From the NCBI RefSeq assembly GCF_028128765.1, contig NZ_LBJG01000020.1, forward strand, positions 1 to 64,000: 64,000 bases of DNA, given 5' to 3'. A program made the position numbers and the translations under genes. Shown piece after piece: positions 1 to 8,447 of the stretch. Position 1 is the stretch's first letter. Every line of letters starts with the position of its first letter. Source of the DNA: Bradyrhizobium sp. CCBAU 51627 (GTDB lineage Bacteria > Pseudomonadota > Alphaproteobacteria > Rhizobiales > Xanthobacteraceae). The notes below the pieces were generated by a model. The model was not told where the DNA came from, did not search any database, and saw nothing but the letters and a program-made list of their open reading frames with translations.

Positions 1-1
1 G

Positions 2-250
2 TTGCGTGGGCTTGATGAGTGGATCAGGCGACGGTTGCGCGCCATCGCCTGGAAGCAATGGAAGCGTGGACGGACTCGTTATCGCGAACTGCGGCGCCGC
101 GGCGTCGGCCGGGACCTGGCGGCACAAACCGCTGGCAGCCCACATGGCCCTTGGCGGCTAGCAGCGAGCCTCGCGCTCAACAGCGCCCTGTCAAAGCTCT
201 TCTTCAGATCACTCGGCTTGGCTTCCGTCGCGGCACCGCGGCCCGCATAA
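2..250 (+). CDS. Group II intron reverse transcriptase/maturase, C-terminal fragment (runs off left edge)
   Basis: This is the C-terminal end of an intron-encoded protein whose start lies outside the window. The pattern LDEWIRRRLR, then KQWKRGRTR, then AAQTAGSPHGPWR, then ALNSAL near the end matches the maturase (X) and end region of LtrA-like reverse transcriptases, which bind the intron RNA and drive splicing and retrohoming. The reading frame stops at 250 and is followed directly by sequence resembling the 3' intron RNA domains, as expected for an ORF inside domain IV. Whether the rest of the protein is intact cannot be seen. Confidence 0.75.
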   Translation: MRGLDEWIRRRLRAIAWKQWKRGRTRYRELRRRGVGRDLAAQTAGSPHGPWRLAASLALNSALSKLFFRSLGLASVAAPRPA

Positions 251-330
251 TCCGCTGAACCGCCGGATACGGACCCGTATGTCCGGTGGTGTGGGAGGGG
301 CGGCGTCGCAAGACGCCCCCTATCCCGATT
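251..330 (+). ncRNA. 3' end of group II intron RNA (domains V-VI region)
   Basis: Directly after the maturase stop comes a stem-forming stretch (GAACCGCCGGATACGG, then GTATGTCCGGTGGTGTG), then a GGGGCG...CGCCCC hairpin and a CCCGAT end near 329. This arrangement is typical of the tail of bacterial group II introns. The exact splice boundary is inferred, not proven. Confidence 0.6.
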
Positions 331-346
331 GCCCCCGCTCTCGCCC

Positions 347-419
347 CGTCATTGCGAGGAGCGAAGCGACGAAGCAATCCAGATTATCTCCGCAGAGGCA
401 TCTCTAACTCGCAATGACG
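347..419. repeat. Palindromic intergenic repeat with 12-bp ends
   Basis: CGTCATTGCGAG at 347-358 is the exact reverse complement of CTCGCAATGACG at 408-419. The interior carries GGAGCGAAGCGACGAAGC. This is the familiar REP-like repeat found in many copies in Bradyrhizobium genomes (family knowledge). It sits between the intron end and a minus-strand gene. Confidence 0.7.
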
Positions 420-435
420 TGGTTGCGGCTGAAGC

Positions 436-672
436 CTACTTCTTCTTCGCTCCCACCCGCTCGATCCGCTCGATCTCCAGCGCCGGCCGCCCGCTCTTTT
501 CCGCGATCTCGCGGTCCTGCTCCATGATGAAGGTGCGCGCGGGTTCGTCGCCGTCGAGGCCGCCGAGCAACTCGGTGGGGACGCGGCGGTTGGAGCGTTG
601 GGAGCCGTCTTCGTAGACGACGCTGAAAAAGGCGAATTCGCCCTTCGGATTGGTACCGGGTTTTTTGGCCAT
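436..672 (-). CDS. Conserved hypothetical protein, 78 aa
   Basis: A short basic-ended protein beginning MAKKPGTNPKGEFAFFSV and ending in ERVGAKKK. The central acidic part (FIMEQDREIAEK) suggests a small soluble cytoplasmic protein. No recognised domain. Codon use is that of a real high-GC gene, and the frame avoids stops while neighbouring frames do not look protein-like. No strong Shine-Dalgarno is visible. Function unknown. Confidence 0.6.
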   Translation of the reverse strand: MAKKPGTNPKGEFAFFSVVYEDGSQRSNRRVPTELLGGLDGDEPARTFIMEQDREIAEKSGRPALEIERIERVGAKKK

Positions 673-834
673 GGCGGCTTGTCGTCGATCAAGGCGCCGC
701 AGTCAAATGACTTCGCGCGGGGTCGCCGATATTGACTCACGATTGATGACCAGCGGCGCTGGCCTTGGAACCGTTTGAATGCTTGGCGGGAGCGGAATCC
801 TGGCGCGCGCTGAGCGGCCCTTCACTTCAATAAA

Positions 835-857
835 CGGCGGGCCGATAAAGCCCGCCG
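835..857. terminator. Stem-loop in a 500-bp gene-free stretch
   Basis: CGGCGGGC (835-842) pairs with GCCCGCCG (850-857) around a 7-nt loop. T-runs on either side are weak, so it may be a factor-assisted terminator or only a hairpin. I see no supportable gene between 673 and 1170. Confidence 0.4.
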
Positions 858-1170
858 CTTATCTTCGTCTTCAGCGTCACCCGGGGCTGGCGGGGTAACA
901 ACCTGAGATAGAAGATTATCGCTTGCGCTCTGCGATGGCAAGATAAATCATCGTGGTCTCGATGTCGCAGCAGGTGCATCAGATATGCAACCGATATGCG
1001 CGCGGGTTCCCGCATGTTTGAAAAACAAATGCTTGGATCTCCGAAGCACTTTGTTCATCGTGCGCCGGCGCATGCCGTGGGAACCCTGATCGCTCGTTCA
1101 TTTTGTCGGCGTTGCATGCACGTGATCTCACCCAGCGGTTCCAGGCAAGGGCCATCGTGCGTTGCACACG

Positions 1171-1515
1171 TCACATTGGCCGCGTGCGGCGTGAGACCTT
1201 CTTTGCGGCCAGCTTCAATGTATGGCCGCCCCCGCCTTCACTGTCTTCCTGCTTGCGCCCCTGCGCCATGATCGCGCTGCCCATCGCGGCGGAGCCCAGG
1301 GTGATGACGAAGGATACGAACAGCAAGGCCAGTCCGATGCCCGGCGCACGATCGGCGAAGATCAGTTCGCGCAGATGTCCGGGGTTGAGCCAGAGCAGTC
1401 CGCCGACGAGGAGCGTGGCAGCGGAGGCGCCGATTGCGAGATTGATGGCGAGCAGGCGGAGCAGCGGGATGCGCAGCACGCGGAAGGAGGGCAGCCGTGG
1501 TCTGGCGTTCGGCAC
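1171..1515 (-). CDS. Small two-helix membrane protein, 114 aa
   Basis: Start chosen at the GTG at 1515, which has GGAG about 9 nt upstream; the longer upstream frame overlaps the preceding gene and looks out of frame. The protein begins VPNARPRLPSF and has two hydrophobic segments (LLRLLAINLAIGASAATLLV and GIGLALLFVSFVITLGSAA), then a soluble basic tail. Probably inner membrane. Function unknown. It lies just downstream of another conserved hypothetical gene on the same strand, so the two may be co-transcribed. Confidence 0.6.
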   Translation of the reverse strand: MPNARPRLPSFRVLRIPLLRLLAINLAIGASAATLLVGGLLWLNPGHLRELIFADRAPGIGLALLFVSFVITLGSAAMGSAIMAQGRKQEDSEGGGGHTLKLAAKKVSRRTRPM

Positions 1516-1574
1516 GATGAATTCTCCGCAAACCGAGCTGTCGCCTGTCGGTTGTCCGATCCGCGCCACCAGGC

Positions 1575-2099
1575 TCAGGCTGCCGGCGCGATCCGTTCGT
1601 CCGCCTTGATCTGCTGCGACTGCTGGCGCTCCATCATGCTCTGCCAGAGCGTCGCGATGCTGGCCTGCGTCTGCGGCGCGATCAGGCAATGGCCCTCATT
1701 GTCGTAGCCGCAGAACCGCACCGACGGGTCTTTCCTGACCACGGTCAGCGCCTGATTGATCATCTCCAGGCAGGTCATGAGCTGGCCGATCTCCTGCAGC
1801 CGCGTGTGGTGCAGGATATCCATCAGGCGGAACGTCATCACCGCGGGCTGGCCGTAATTGATGCCGGGCCGGCCGAACTCGAACAGCACGTTGACCGCCG
1901 GGAACGTGCCGCGGATGTGCTCGAGCACGCCGGCCACGTCGTCGACGCTGCAGGCGACGAGATGGGCGGTTTGAGCCGGCGCGGCGACGGGCGGGCGCGG
2001 CGCAAGGCCGAGCGAATTGATCACCTCCTGCTCGATCCATTGCCGCACCGGTGCGGGCGCGTTGCGGATCTGATCGGCGGTGAGGGTAATTCCGGTCAT
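1575..2099 (-). CDS. Conserved hypothetical protein, 174 aa
   Basis: Start at the ATG at 2099 is supported by AGGAG 7 nt upstream; the 18 codons before it lack support. The soluble protein begins MTGITLTADQIRNAPAPVRQWIE and has a mixed alpha/beta central part containing FEFGRPGINYGQPAVMTFRL. No catalytic motif or domain is recognised. It is followed 59 bp downstream by a small membrane protein on the same strand. Function unknown. Confidence 0.65.
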   Translation of the reverse strand: MTGITLTADQIRNAPAPVRQWIEQEVINSLGLAPRPPVAAPAQTAHLVACSVDDVAGVLEHIRGTFPAVNVLFEFGRPGINYGQPAVMTFRLMDILHHTRLQEIGQLMTCLEMINQALTVVRKDPSVRFCGYDNEGHCLIAPQTQASIATLWQSMMERQQSQQIKADERIAPAA

Positions 2100-2474
2100 G
2101 GCTGGTCTCCTGCGCGGACGCTGCTGTTTGTCCCAGTCTATGAACGAAGCCATGAGGCACGTTGATGCGGATCAAACCCGCAGCCTTGACGCTGTTCGCT
2201 TTCAACGGGCGCTTCGCGGGCGGGCGCCAACGTCCGAAGTCTGCGATGCTGGCACAATAACGCTGTTTTGCCCGACGGGTCAATTTAAATTCGGAAAAGC
2301 AAAATTTACGATCGCGTCGCGTCTACTGTGCATGGGGTTGTTTTGCGGTTTTTGTCTCGGCGGTGTCAGGCGCGGCCATCCGGCACGATCGGTGCTGCGG
2401 TCGTTTTGACGCGAATCCCGTTCCCGGGCATGATCGCCTTCTGTTTCGCGCCCATTGCATGAGGACTCCTTCGG

Positions 2475-3281
2475 ATGTTGAGACCGCTTTTCGCCGCCGC
2501 CGTCATTGTTTCCCTCGCCGGCGGGTCGGCCGAGGCCGCGCGTTGCGGCGGCGACTTCAACAGCTTCATCGCCGGCATGAGCGCGGACGCGCAAGCCGCG
2601 GGCGTCTCGGCGGGCGTGACCAGCGCGGCCTTCAGCGGCATCACCCCCGATGGTGGCGTGCTCGCCTTCGACCGGCGCCAGCGCTACACCTTCAACAAGA
2701 CTTTCGAGCAGTATGTCTCGACCCGCGTCGGCGCCGGCCGAATCAATGGCGGGCGCGCGCTGCTGCAGCGTCATGCCGCGCTGCTCTCGCGCATCGAGCA
2801 GCAGTTCGGCGTGCCCCGGCAGATCCTGGTCGCGATCTGGGGCCTGGAGAGCGATTTCGGCAAGGGCGACATGGGCAAGCTGCCGGTGATCCGCACGCTT
2901 GCGACGCTCGCGCATGATTGCCGCCGCACCGAGCTGTTCCAGGGCGAGCTGCTCGCCGCGCTCAAGATCGTGCAGCGCGGCGACCTGCCGCTGCGCGACC
3001 TGATCGGCGCCTATGCCGGCGAAATCGGCCAGACCCAGTTCCTGCCGTCGTCCTACATCAAATACGGCGTCGACTTCGACGGCGACGGCCATGTCGATCT
3101 CCGCCACAGCGTCCCCGACGTGCTCGCCTCGACCGCGAACCTGCTGCATTCGAGCGGCTTCAAGATGGGCCAGCCCTACGGCGAAGGCTCGGCCAATTTC
3201 GAGGCGATGCGCGAGTGGAACAGGGCGGTGATCTACCGCAAGACGATCGGGTACTTTGCGGACCGGCTCGTGGGGCAGTAG
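2475..3281 (+). CDS. Lytic murein transglycosylase (MltB/SLT_2 type), 268 aa
   Basis: A secreted enzyme that cleaves the MurNAc-GlcNAc bond of peptidoglycan to give 1,6-anhydro products. Residues 1-21 are a signal peptide ending AEA. The core shows VAIWGLESDFGK, with the catalytic Glu in WGLES, then IGAYAGEIGQTQFLPS and YGVDFDGDGHVDLRHSVPDVLASTANLL, all hallmarks of the SLT_2 family. Length is short for MltB but usual for alphaproteobacterial members without a C-terminal peptidoglycan-binding domain. A GAGGACTCC-like ribosome site precedes the ATG. Acts in the periplasm. Confidence 0.9.
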   Translation: MLRPLFAAAVIVSLAGGSAEAARCGGDFNSFIAGMSADAQAAGVSAGVTSAAFSGITPDGGVLAFDRRQRYTFNKTFEQYVSTRVGAGRINGGRALLQRHAALLSRIEQQFGVPRQILVAIWGLESDFGKGDMGKLPVIRTLATLAHDCRRTELFQGELLAALKIVQRGDLPLRDLIGAYAGEIGQTQFLPSSYIKYGVDFDGDGHVDLRHSVPDVLASTANLLHSSGFKMGQPYGEGSANFEAMREWNRAVIYRKTIGYFADRLVGQ

Positions 3282-3290
3282 CCACATACT

Positions 3291-3400
3291 CGGTGTCATC
3301 GCCCGCGAAGTGACCGGGCGATCCAGTACTCCGAGACGGCGCGGCTAGAATTGGGAAGCCACGGTGTGCTGGATGCCCCGGTCAAGCCGGGGCATGACAG
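3291..3400. repeat. REP-like intergenic repeats
   Basis: Two short palindrome-bearing units lie between convergent genes: one around TGTCATCGCCCGCGAAG...GGGCGATCCAGTA, and a perfect hairpin ATGCCCCGG-TCAAG-CCGGGGCAT at 3373-3395. Both resemble repeats spread through Bradyrhizobium intergenic regions. The hairpin could end transcription from both sides. Confidence 0.6.
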
Positions 3401-3436
3401 CGGAGGATGAGGTGGATGCCTGCGCGTCCCTCCACT

Positions 3437-4027
3437 TCACGTCCCCTTCGCCATCTTCTCCAGCCGCCGCTGCAACGGCGCCCAATAGCTCCCCGGACGG
3501 AAGCGCTGCAGGATATCCATGAACCTTGCGTCGTTGCCGATCAGGATGCGCGGCTCGTTTCTCTCGATGCCCCTGATGATGCGCAGCGCCGCCTCCTTCG
3601 GCGTCGTCCGGGCCGCGGCCTCGAAGCGGTCGATCATCTGCGCGCGGCGTGCATTGTCGGTGACGCCGACGCCGGTGCGTGAGGAGCAGGCGATGCTGTC
3701 GAACAGCCGGTCCATCTGCGCCTGGTCGATCTCCTCGAATGTTCCCATCAGCGCCACGCCGGCATTGTTGACGAGGATGTTGAGCGCGGGATGCGCCGCG
3801 ACCGCCTCGCGCGCGCATAGCGCGATGTCGGCGGCCTCGCCGACATCGACGCGATGCACGCTGACTTTGTGTTGCGCACCGATCTCGGCGGCGAGGCTGT
3901 TCAACCCGGCCTCGTCGCGGTCGGCGAGCGCGAGCTCACAGCGGCGTTGCGCAAGCTCGATTGCGAGCGCACGACCGATGCCGCTCGCCGCTCCCGTGAT
4001 AGCGGCCGCGCCGCGAATCGCCGTCAT
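3437..4027 (-). pseudogene. Short-chain dehydrogenase/reductase with catalytic core deleted, 196 aa
   Basis: The N-terminus is a classical SDR Rossmann fold: TGAASGIGRA (NAD(P) binding), then LNILVNNAGVALMGTFEEIDQAQMDRLF. After residue 109 the sequence jumps to GVGVTDNARRAQ and the usual C-terminus (EPRILIGNDARFMDILQRFRP). The stretch that should hold the catalytic Ser and the Tyr-x3-Lys pair, about 80 residues, is missing although the frame stays open. It cannot work as an oxidoreductase as it stands. Start at 4027 is supported by GGGAG. A recent in-frame internal deletion is the simplest explanation. Confidence 0.7.
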
Positions 4028-4153
4028 GAGATCTCCCGCCAAGACCCGAAAGGGGAACAAGAATTTACATATTTTCAGATTGGAACAGAACTGTCGTCCG
4101 GTTCCGGTCTTAACATGCATTACTTGGGCAAGGCCAAGCATTGGGAGCCACCA

Positions 4154-4528
4154 ATGGGACAATCAAAGCCATTCACGGCGACGGCACTCATCGTTGAGGA
4201 CGACCTCATGCAGCGCGAGATGCTGTGTCTCCTCCTTGAAGAGAGTGGCTATGAGGTCATTCAGTGCGAAAGCGCGGAGGCCGCCGAGCGTGTGCTGGAG
4301 AAGAATGCCGGTGCGCTCTGCCTGATGCTGACGGACGTCCAACTCGCAGGCCAGATGAACGGCGTCGAGCTCGCCCACGTCGCCAAGGATCGCAATCCGA
4401 AGCTCGACGTCGTCGTGACCTCCGGCCGCCCCTTGATGCAGCCCTTGCCCGCCGGCGCAAAGTTCTGGGCCAAGCCGTGGGCGCCGCTCGACGTGTTGCG
4501 TGAAGCCGAAATCGCCCAGTTGAACTGA
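4154..4528 (+). CDS. Single-domain response regulator, 124 aa
   Basis: A stand-alone receiver domain: acidic pair EDD at 15-17, phosphoacceptor Asp61 in MLTDVQ, Thr89 in VVTSG, and Lys107 in WAKPW. No output domain follows, so it likely passes phosphate to, or competes for, another partner. Start at 4154 has GGGAG 6 nt upstream; upstream in-frame ATGs have worse sites. It diverges from the disrupted SDR gene. No kinase is adjacent. Confidence 0.85.
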   Translation: MGQSKPFTATALIVEDDLMQREMLCLLLEESGYEVIQCESAEAAERVLEKNAGALCLMLTDVQLAGQMNGVELAHVAKDRNPKLDVVVTSGRPLMQPLPAGAKFWAKPWAPLDVLREAEIAQLN

Positions 4529-4596
4529 GGCGCGAATGCGCTTCGCTGACCGTGTCGTGACTTCTCCGTCCGCGCCGGGGATGGTAGGAACACGAC

Positions 4597-5208
4597 ATGT
4601 CCTGGTCCTTCCTGCTCACCTCGCTGATCGTCGTCGCCTCACCGGGCACCGGCGTGCTCTACACCTTGGCTGCCGCACTCACGCGCGGCTCGCGCGCCAG
4701 CGTGGCAGCGGCGTTCGGCTGCACGCTGGGGATCGTGCCGCACATGTGTGCCGCGATGCTCGGGCTTGCCGCCGTGCTCCATACCAGCGCGCTTGCCTTC
4801 GCCGCGCTGAAATGGTGCGGCGTGGTCTATCTGCTCTACATGTCGTGGCAGACGTTGCGCGAGAGTGGTGCGCTTGCGGTCGAGGCTGATATCAAGGAGC
4901 GCTCGAGCGGCCGCGTCATCGTCACCGGCTTCCTGATCAATATCCTCAACCCGAAGCTCTCGATCTTCTTCCTCGCCTTCCTGCCGCAGTTCATCGCGGC
5001 GGACGAGGGGCATGTGCTGGCGCGGATGCTGGAATTGAGCGGCGCCTTCATGGCGATGACCTTCGCGGTGTTCGTCGTCTACGGCCTCTGCGCGGCGTCC
5101 GTGCGCGAGCGCGTCATCTCCCGCCCCGGTGTGATGGCCTGGCTGCGCCGCTCCTTTGCCGCCGGCTTTGCCCTGCTGGGGGCCAAGCTCGCTTTTGCCG
5201 AGCGGTAG
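4597..5208 (+). CDS. LysE/RhtB family amino-acid exporter, 203 aa
   Basis: An inner-membrane efflux protein of about six helices. The N-terminal half carries VVASPGTGVLYTLAAALTRGSRASVAAAFGCTLG, the LysE/RhtB signature (PGP-like motif, here SPGT). Then come WCGVVYLLYMSW and INILNPKLSIFFLAFLPQF, the second conserved block (NPK). Family members export lysine, homoserine, threonine or related amino acids by proton antiport. The substrate cannot be told from sequence. Confidence 0.88.
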   Translation: MSWSFLLTSLIVVASPGTGVLYTLAAALTRGSRASVAAAFGCTLGIVPHMCAAMLGLAAVLHTSALAFAALKWCGVVYLLYMSWQTLRESGALAVEADIKERSSGRVIVTGFLINILNPKLSIFFLAFLPQFIAADEGHVLARMLELSGAFMAMTFAVFVVYGLCAASVRERVISRPGVMAWLRRSFAAGFALLGAKLAFAER

Positions 5209-5210
5209 CC

Positions 5211-5236
5211 AATAAAAAAGCGGGCCGTTCGCCCGC
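5211..5236 (-). terminator. Rho-independent terminator for the minus strand
   Basis: On the minus strand GCGGGC-GAACG-GCCCGC is followed by TTTTTTATT. It lies downstream of the 22-residue lysine-rich gene and could also serve the LysE gene from the other side. A second long hairpin (5263-5290, GCCCGGG...CCCGGGC) lies between it and that gene. Confidence 0.75.
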
Positions 5237-5308
5237 AACCTTCAACCTCTTTTCGACCCGACGCCCGGGCGGAGCGTGCTCCACCCGGGCAAAGAAAAAG
5301 AAGCCGCG

Positions 5309-5377
5309 TTACTTCTTCTTCGCCTTCTTGGCCTTTTTCGCCTTCTTCTTCGTGGCCTTCTTCGCTTTCTTAGCCAT
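5309..5377 (-). CDS. Tiny lysine/alanine-rich protein, 22 aa
   Basis: The reading frame encodes only Met, Ala, Lys and one Thr, 14 of the 22 residues being lysine (MAKKAKKATKKK at the start), with a GAGG site 6 nt before the ATG and a clear terminator downstream. The composition resembles the tail of histone H1-like nucleoid proteins, so it may bind DNA or RNA through charge alone; that is inference. A good ribosome site plus strong hairpins downstream argue that it is a real gene. The 415 bp upstream, to 5791, contain no other gene I can support. Confidence 0.6.
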   Translation of the reverse strand: MAKKAKKATKKKAKKAKKAKKK

Positions 5378-5791
5378 AGGATCCTCTTAAGGGTTAATGG
5401 TGAAACGCGACACGAGGAACGCTCGGCGGAGGGCCAGCCTCGCAACATCCTCGATGACAAACTCAGCAGATTCGCGGGGCGCTGCCCCGCGTCGTCACAT
5501 CTGTGTCATCCCGTTATCCACAGCTCAGATGCATTTTCAGGTGATTTTCGCCCGCGAATCCGCTTCGCGGTGCGCCTCGACGCGCGTGCACCGAGGCCGG
5601 CGACGTGCCTAACGATCTGATAACCGAGACGCGGCGTTCACGAATCCAAAACCAAAAGGCACGCTTTCGACGATCGCCGTGAGGTTCCGTTAAGTGCAAC
5701 TCGCGCATGATCACCGCAAGAACACGGGGGCGGTGATGGACGGACGTTTGCCAATCGGAAGGGGCGGGACGCGGCATGTCCCGATGTCGTC

Positions 5792-6994
5792 ATGCTGAGC
5801 GTGCTGACACTCTGGACCGTGTTCATCATCAACTTCCTCGCGCTCGGCCTGATCTGGGCCTATGTGGCGCGCTCCTATCCCAAATTCGCGGCGGCGCGAT
5901 TCTGGATGGCATCGGCGTTCGTCGGCGCCGGCGGCGCGATGACCGCGCTGGTCCGACTGCTCGTCGATTCCCCCGTGCCGACCGCGGCCGGGGCTGTCGG
6001 CATCATCACGGCGTGCTGCCTTGCTGCCATGGGCATCCAGCGCTTCTACGACCAGCCGGTGACGTGGCGCCTCATGATCGCAACGACCGTGTTGAGCTTC
6101 GCCGGCATCTTGGTGTTTCTGTTCGTCTTCGATCACATGCTGCTGCGCATGGCGAGCTACACGCTCGGGCAGGCCGTGCCGCTGGTGGTGGCACTGCCCC
6201 TGTTGCTGTCGCCGCCGGAAGGCCGTGTCAGCCCGGGCGCGCGGCTGTCCGGCACGGTCATCCTCGCCATCATCGCCATGTTCGTGATACGCACGGCGGG
6301 CAATCTGTTCGGCTACGACTTCTCGGCGCGAGGCGCCGGTCAGGTCCATGGCTTCCTGGTGCTCGGACTGCTCTTCCTGTCGATGACGCTCAATTTCGGC
6401 TTCCTGCTGATGGCGATGGATCGCCTGCGCAACGAGGTCGCCGACCTCGCGCTGCTCGACGATCTCACCGGCGTCGCCAACCGCCGCCATCTGTTGCAGC
6501 GGCTGTCGGAGGAATGCGCCCGTTCTGAGCGCAGCGGCGAGCCGTTCTCCCTGCTGGTGATCGACCTCGATGGCTTCAAGACTATCAACGACACCTATGG
6601 TCACGCTGCGGGCGATGCCTGTCTCCAGCACTTCACCCTGATGGCGCAGACGCGATTGCGGCCGGGCGACATGCTCGCCCGTACCGGCGGCGATGAGTTC
6701 TGCGTCGTGCTGCCATCCTCCTCCTTGCGCGAAGGCGCGCTGATCGCCCGCCGCATCCTCGAGGCCTGCCGCCGGGATGCCGCCGGGTGCTCCGGCAACG
6801 ACATCCCGATCGCGATCTCGATCGGCGTTGCGGAATGGGATCGTGGCATCGGCCAATTCCCGGACAAGCTGATCGCCCATGCCGACCACGCGCTTTATGC
6901 CGCCAAGAAGAACGGCAAGAACGATTTTGCCACCTATGATCCGGCCCCGCCGCTGTCGCCCGAGCCAGTCGAACCCGCGCGCAAATTCGCCTAG
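5792..6994 (+). CDS. Membrane-anchored diguanylate cyclase (GGDEF), 400 aa
   Basis: Makes the second messenger cyclic di-GMP from two GTP. Residues 1-208 form about six hydrophobic segments of a membrane sensor. Residues 215-375 are a GGDEF domain with the exact GGDEF active-site loop at 299-303 and DLDGFKTINDTYGHAAGD. An RxxD inhibitory site (RPGD, 290-293) sits five residues before it, so product feedback is likely. The input signal is unknown. No PAS or EAL domain is present. Confidence 0.92.
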   Translation: MLSVLTLWTVFIINFLALGLIWAYVARSYPKFAAARFWMASAFVGAGGAMTALVRLLVDSPVPTAAGAVGIITACCLAAMGIQRFYDQPVTWRLMIATTVLSFAGILVFLFVFDHMLLRMASYTLGQAVPLVVALPLLLSPPEGRVSPGARLSGTVILAIIAMFVIRTAGNLFGYDFSARGAGQVHGFLVLGLLFLSMTLNFGFLLMAMDRLRNEVADLALLDDLTGVANRRHLLQRLSEECARSERSGEPFSLLVIDLDGFKTINDTYGHAAGDACLQHFTLMAQTRLRPGDMLARTGGDEFCVVLPSSSLREGALIARRILEACRRDAAGCSGNDIPIAISIGVAEWDRGIGQFPDKLIAHADHALYAAKKNGKNDFATYDPAPPLSPEPVEPARKFA

Positions 6995-7042
6995 AGCATG
7001 ATACGGAAAAGTGCGCAGCGGTTTTCCGAAAAGATCATGCTC
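6994..7042. repeat. Inverted repeat GAGCATGAT...ATCATGCTC
   Basis: GAGCATGAT begins at 6994 and its complement ends at 7042, with CGGAAAA and TTTTCCG forming an inner stem. This is a common intergenic palindrome of Rhizobiales chromosomes. It starts at the stop codon of the cyclase gene and may act as its terminator. Confidence 0.7.
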
Positions 7043-7129
7043 AAACAACAGCCTAAAGCGCGATGACGATTCATCCTAATCGCTTCGCGCGTTGGATACT
7101 GCTACGCTCGAGTCCGTAGTCGGATTCCG

Positions 7130-7753
7130 GTGATGATATCTCGTCTTGTCGCGGCGGTTCTCGCCACTCTTCTGATCGCTCCCGGCTTTGCAATGGACGC
7201 CGAGCTCACCAGGCTCGCGCGCAGCTCCGGCACGCCGGATATTCCCGGGCTGAAGATCGTATGGCTGGCCCCGTGGGGCGACGTCGCCAATGCCCGTCCC
7301 TGGCGCAACATCATCGTGCACCAGACCGAGGGGCCGGCCGGTTCGGCGCGCGGCGGTGCACAGGAGCAATCCAGGAATCCGACCCGGCGCGGCGTGATGG
7401 TCTGGGTCGAGACTGACGGCACGGTCTACTGGTCGGTCGCGGACAATCTCGTGCCGACTCATACCGACGGCGCCAACCGCAATGACAACAAATACGTCGA
7501 CAACAGCGCGACCTATCATCAGGTCGTGCGAGACAATTCGATCGGTGTCGAGTTCGCCGGCAACTATCCCGATGTCACGGTCGGTCCGACCGAAGCGCAG
7601 GTCGCAGCCTGGAAGATCCTGGTCCAGGTCTTGCGCGCCCGTTACGGCATCCCGCTCGATCACGTCTATGCCCACAACTGGATCGACTTCAAGGATGCCC
7701 GCTATTGCGAAGGCTGCTGGCTCGCGACGCTGGCGCGGACATGGGGCAATTAG
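7130..7753 (+). CDS. N-acetylmuramoyl-L-alanine amidase (Amidase_2), 207 aa
   Basis: A secreted peptidoglycan amidase. Residues 1-21 form a signal peptide (hydrophobic stretch ending GFAMDAE). The Amidase_2 fold shows IIVHQTEG with the first zinc His, TVYWSVADNLVPTHTDG, SIGVEFAGN with the catalytic-side Glu, and VYAHNWIDFKDARYC with the second zinc His; the third zinc ligand fits the Asp/Cys region near the end. It cuts the bond between MurNAc and the stem peptide, in cell-wall turnover or recycling. Confidence 0.8.
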   Translation: MMISRLVAAVLATLLIAPGFAMDAELTRLARSSGTPDIPGLKIVWLAPWGDVANARPWRNIIVHQTEGPAGSARGGAQEQSRNPTRRGVMVWVETDGTVYWSVADNLVPTHTDGANRNDNKYVDNSATYHQVVRDNSIGVEFAGNYPDVTVGPTEAQVAAWKILVQVLRARYGIPLDHVYAHNWIDFKDARYCEGCWLATLARTWGN

Positions 7754-7782
7754 GATCTTCTGCGCAGCGAGCCTTCCCAAGG

Positions 7783-8175
7783 TCAGGCAAATCCCTTGGG
7801 AAGATCGGCGCAGGGCTTCGTGACGATCTGATGCGCGTCGCGCCAGATCACCTCGCGCTGACGCGCGGTTCTGATCGCGCGCACCGGCAGGCCTCCCTCT
7901 TCGAGCAGCCAGGCGCAATAATGCGCGCGGCTGATAGCCTCGCGTGCCCCGGGGTCGAACCAGCAGATGCCCCAGACCGTGTCGCGCCCCTTGAAGTGCC
8001 GCGCGATGCGTCCGGGAATCGGCAAGTGCTTCCCGAACCAGTCGAACTGGTCCGCGAGCTCGTGCCGGATCCAGTCCGGGCAGTTGTTGCGCTGGATATA
8101 CCAGGACGCGCGAAAGAAGCCGCTCTCCACGCGGCTGTACGGGTGGATGAGCGGTGTAACGAACCGCAAATACAT
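7783..8175 (-). CDS. Conserved hypothetical protein, 130 aa
   Basis: A soluble protein rich in Trp, His and Arg (ASWYIQRNNCPDWIRHELADQF, WGICWFDPGAREAISRAHYC). No signal peptide or membrane segment. No domain is recognised. It is convergent with the amidase, 29 bp apart. Codon use fits the chromosome. Function unknown. Confidence 0.6.
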   Translation of the reverse strand: MYLRFVTPLIHPYSRVESGFFRASWYIQRNNCPDWIRHELADQFDWFGKHLPIPGRIARHFKGRDTVWGICWFDPGAREAISRAHYCAWLLEEGGLPVRAIRTARQREVIWRDAHQIVTKPCADLPKGFA

Positions 8176-8447
8176 GACGACACGGCGCGACGCCGTGTTG
8201 CGTCACGCCCCTCGTAGCTGGATAAAATGAATGGAGCGCAGCCGCAAAGCGGCGTTCAGCCTATGGCCGATGGCCGATCGGAGATGGGCGGCGGCCGGAA
8301 CGTATCGAACTGCTGATCATGCCGCCTCCCTCGAAAGCGCTGAACAAAAAGGGCGCGACCTCGCGCCGGGGCGGCAGCACATACACCAGCAAGCGTTCTG
8401 CGACAAGCGTGATGGATTGGAATGATGTCGCCGGTCGCAATAGCGAG

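Noticed and set aside
5242-5460. Arg-rich 72-residue minus-strand frame
   Set aside because: It is a shifted reading of the 22-residue lysine-rich gene and the hairpins after it.
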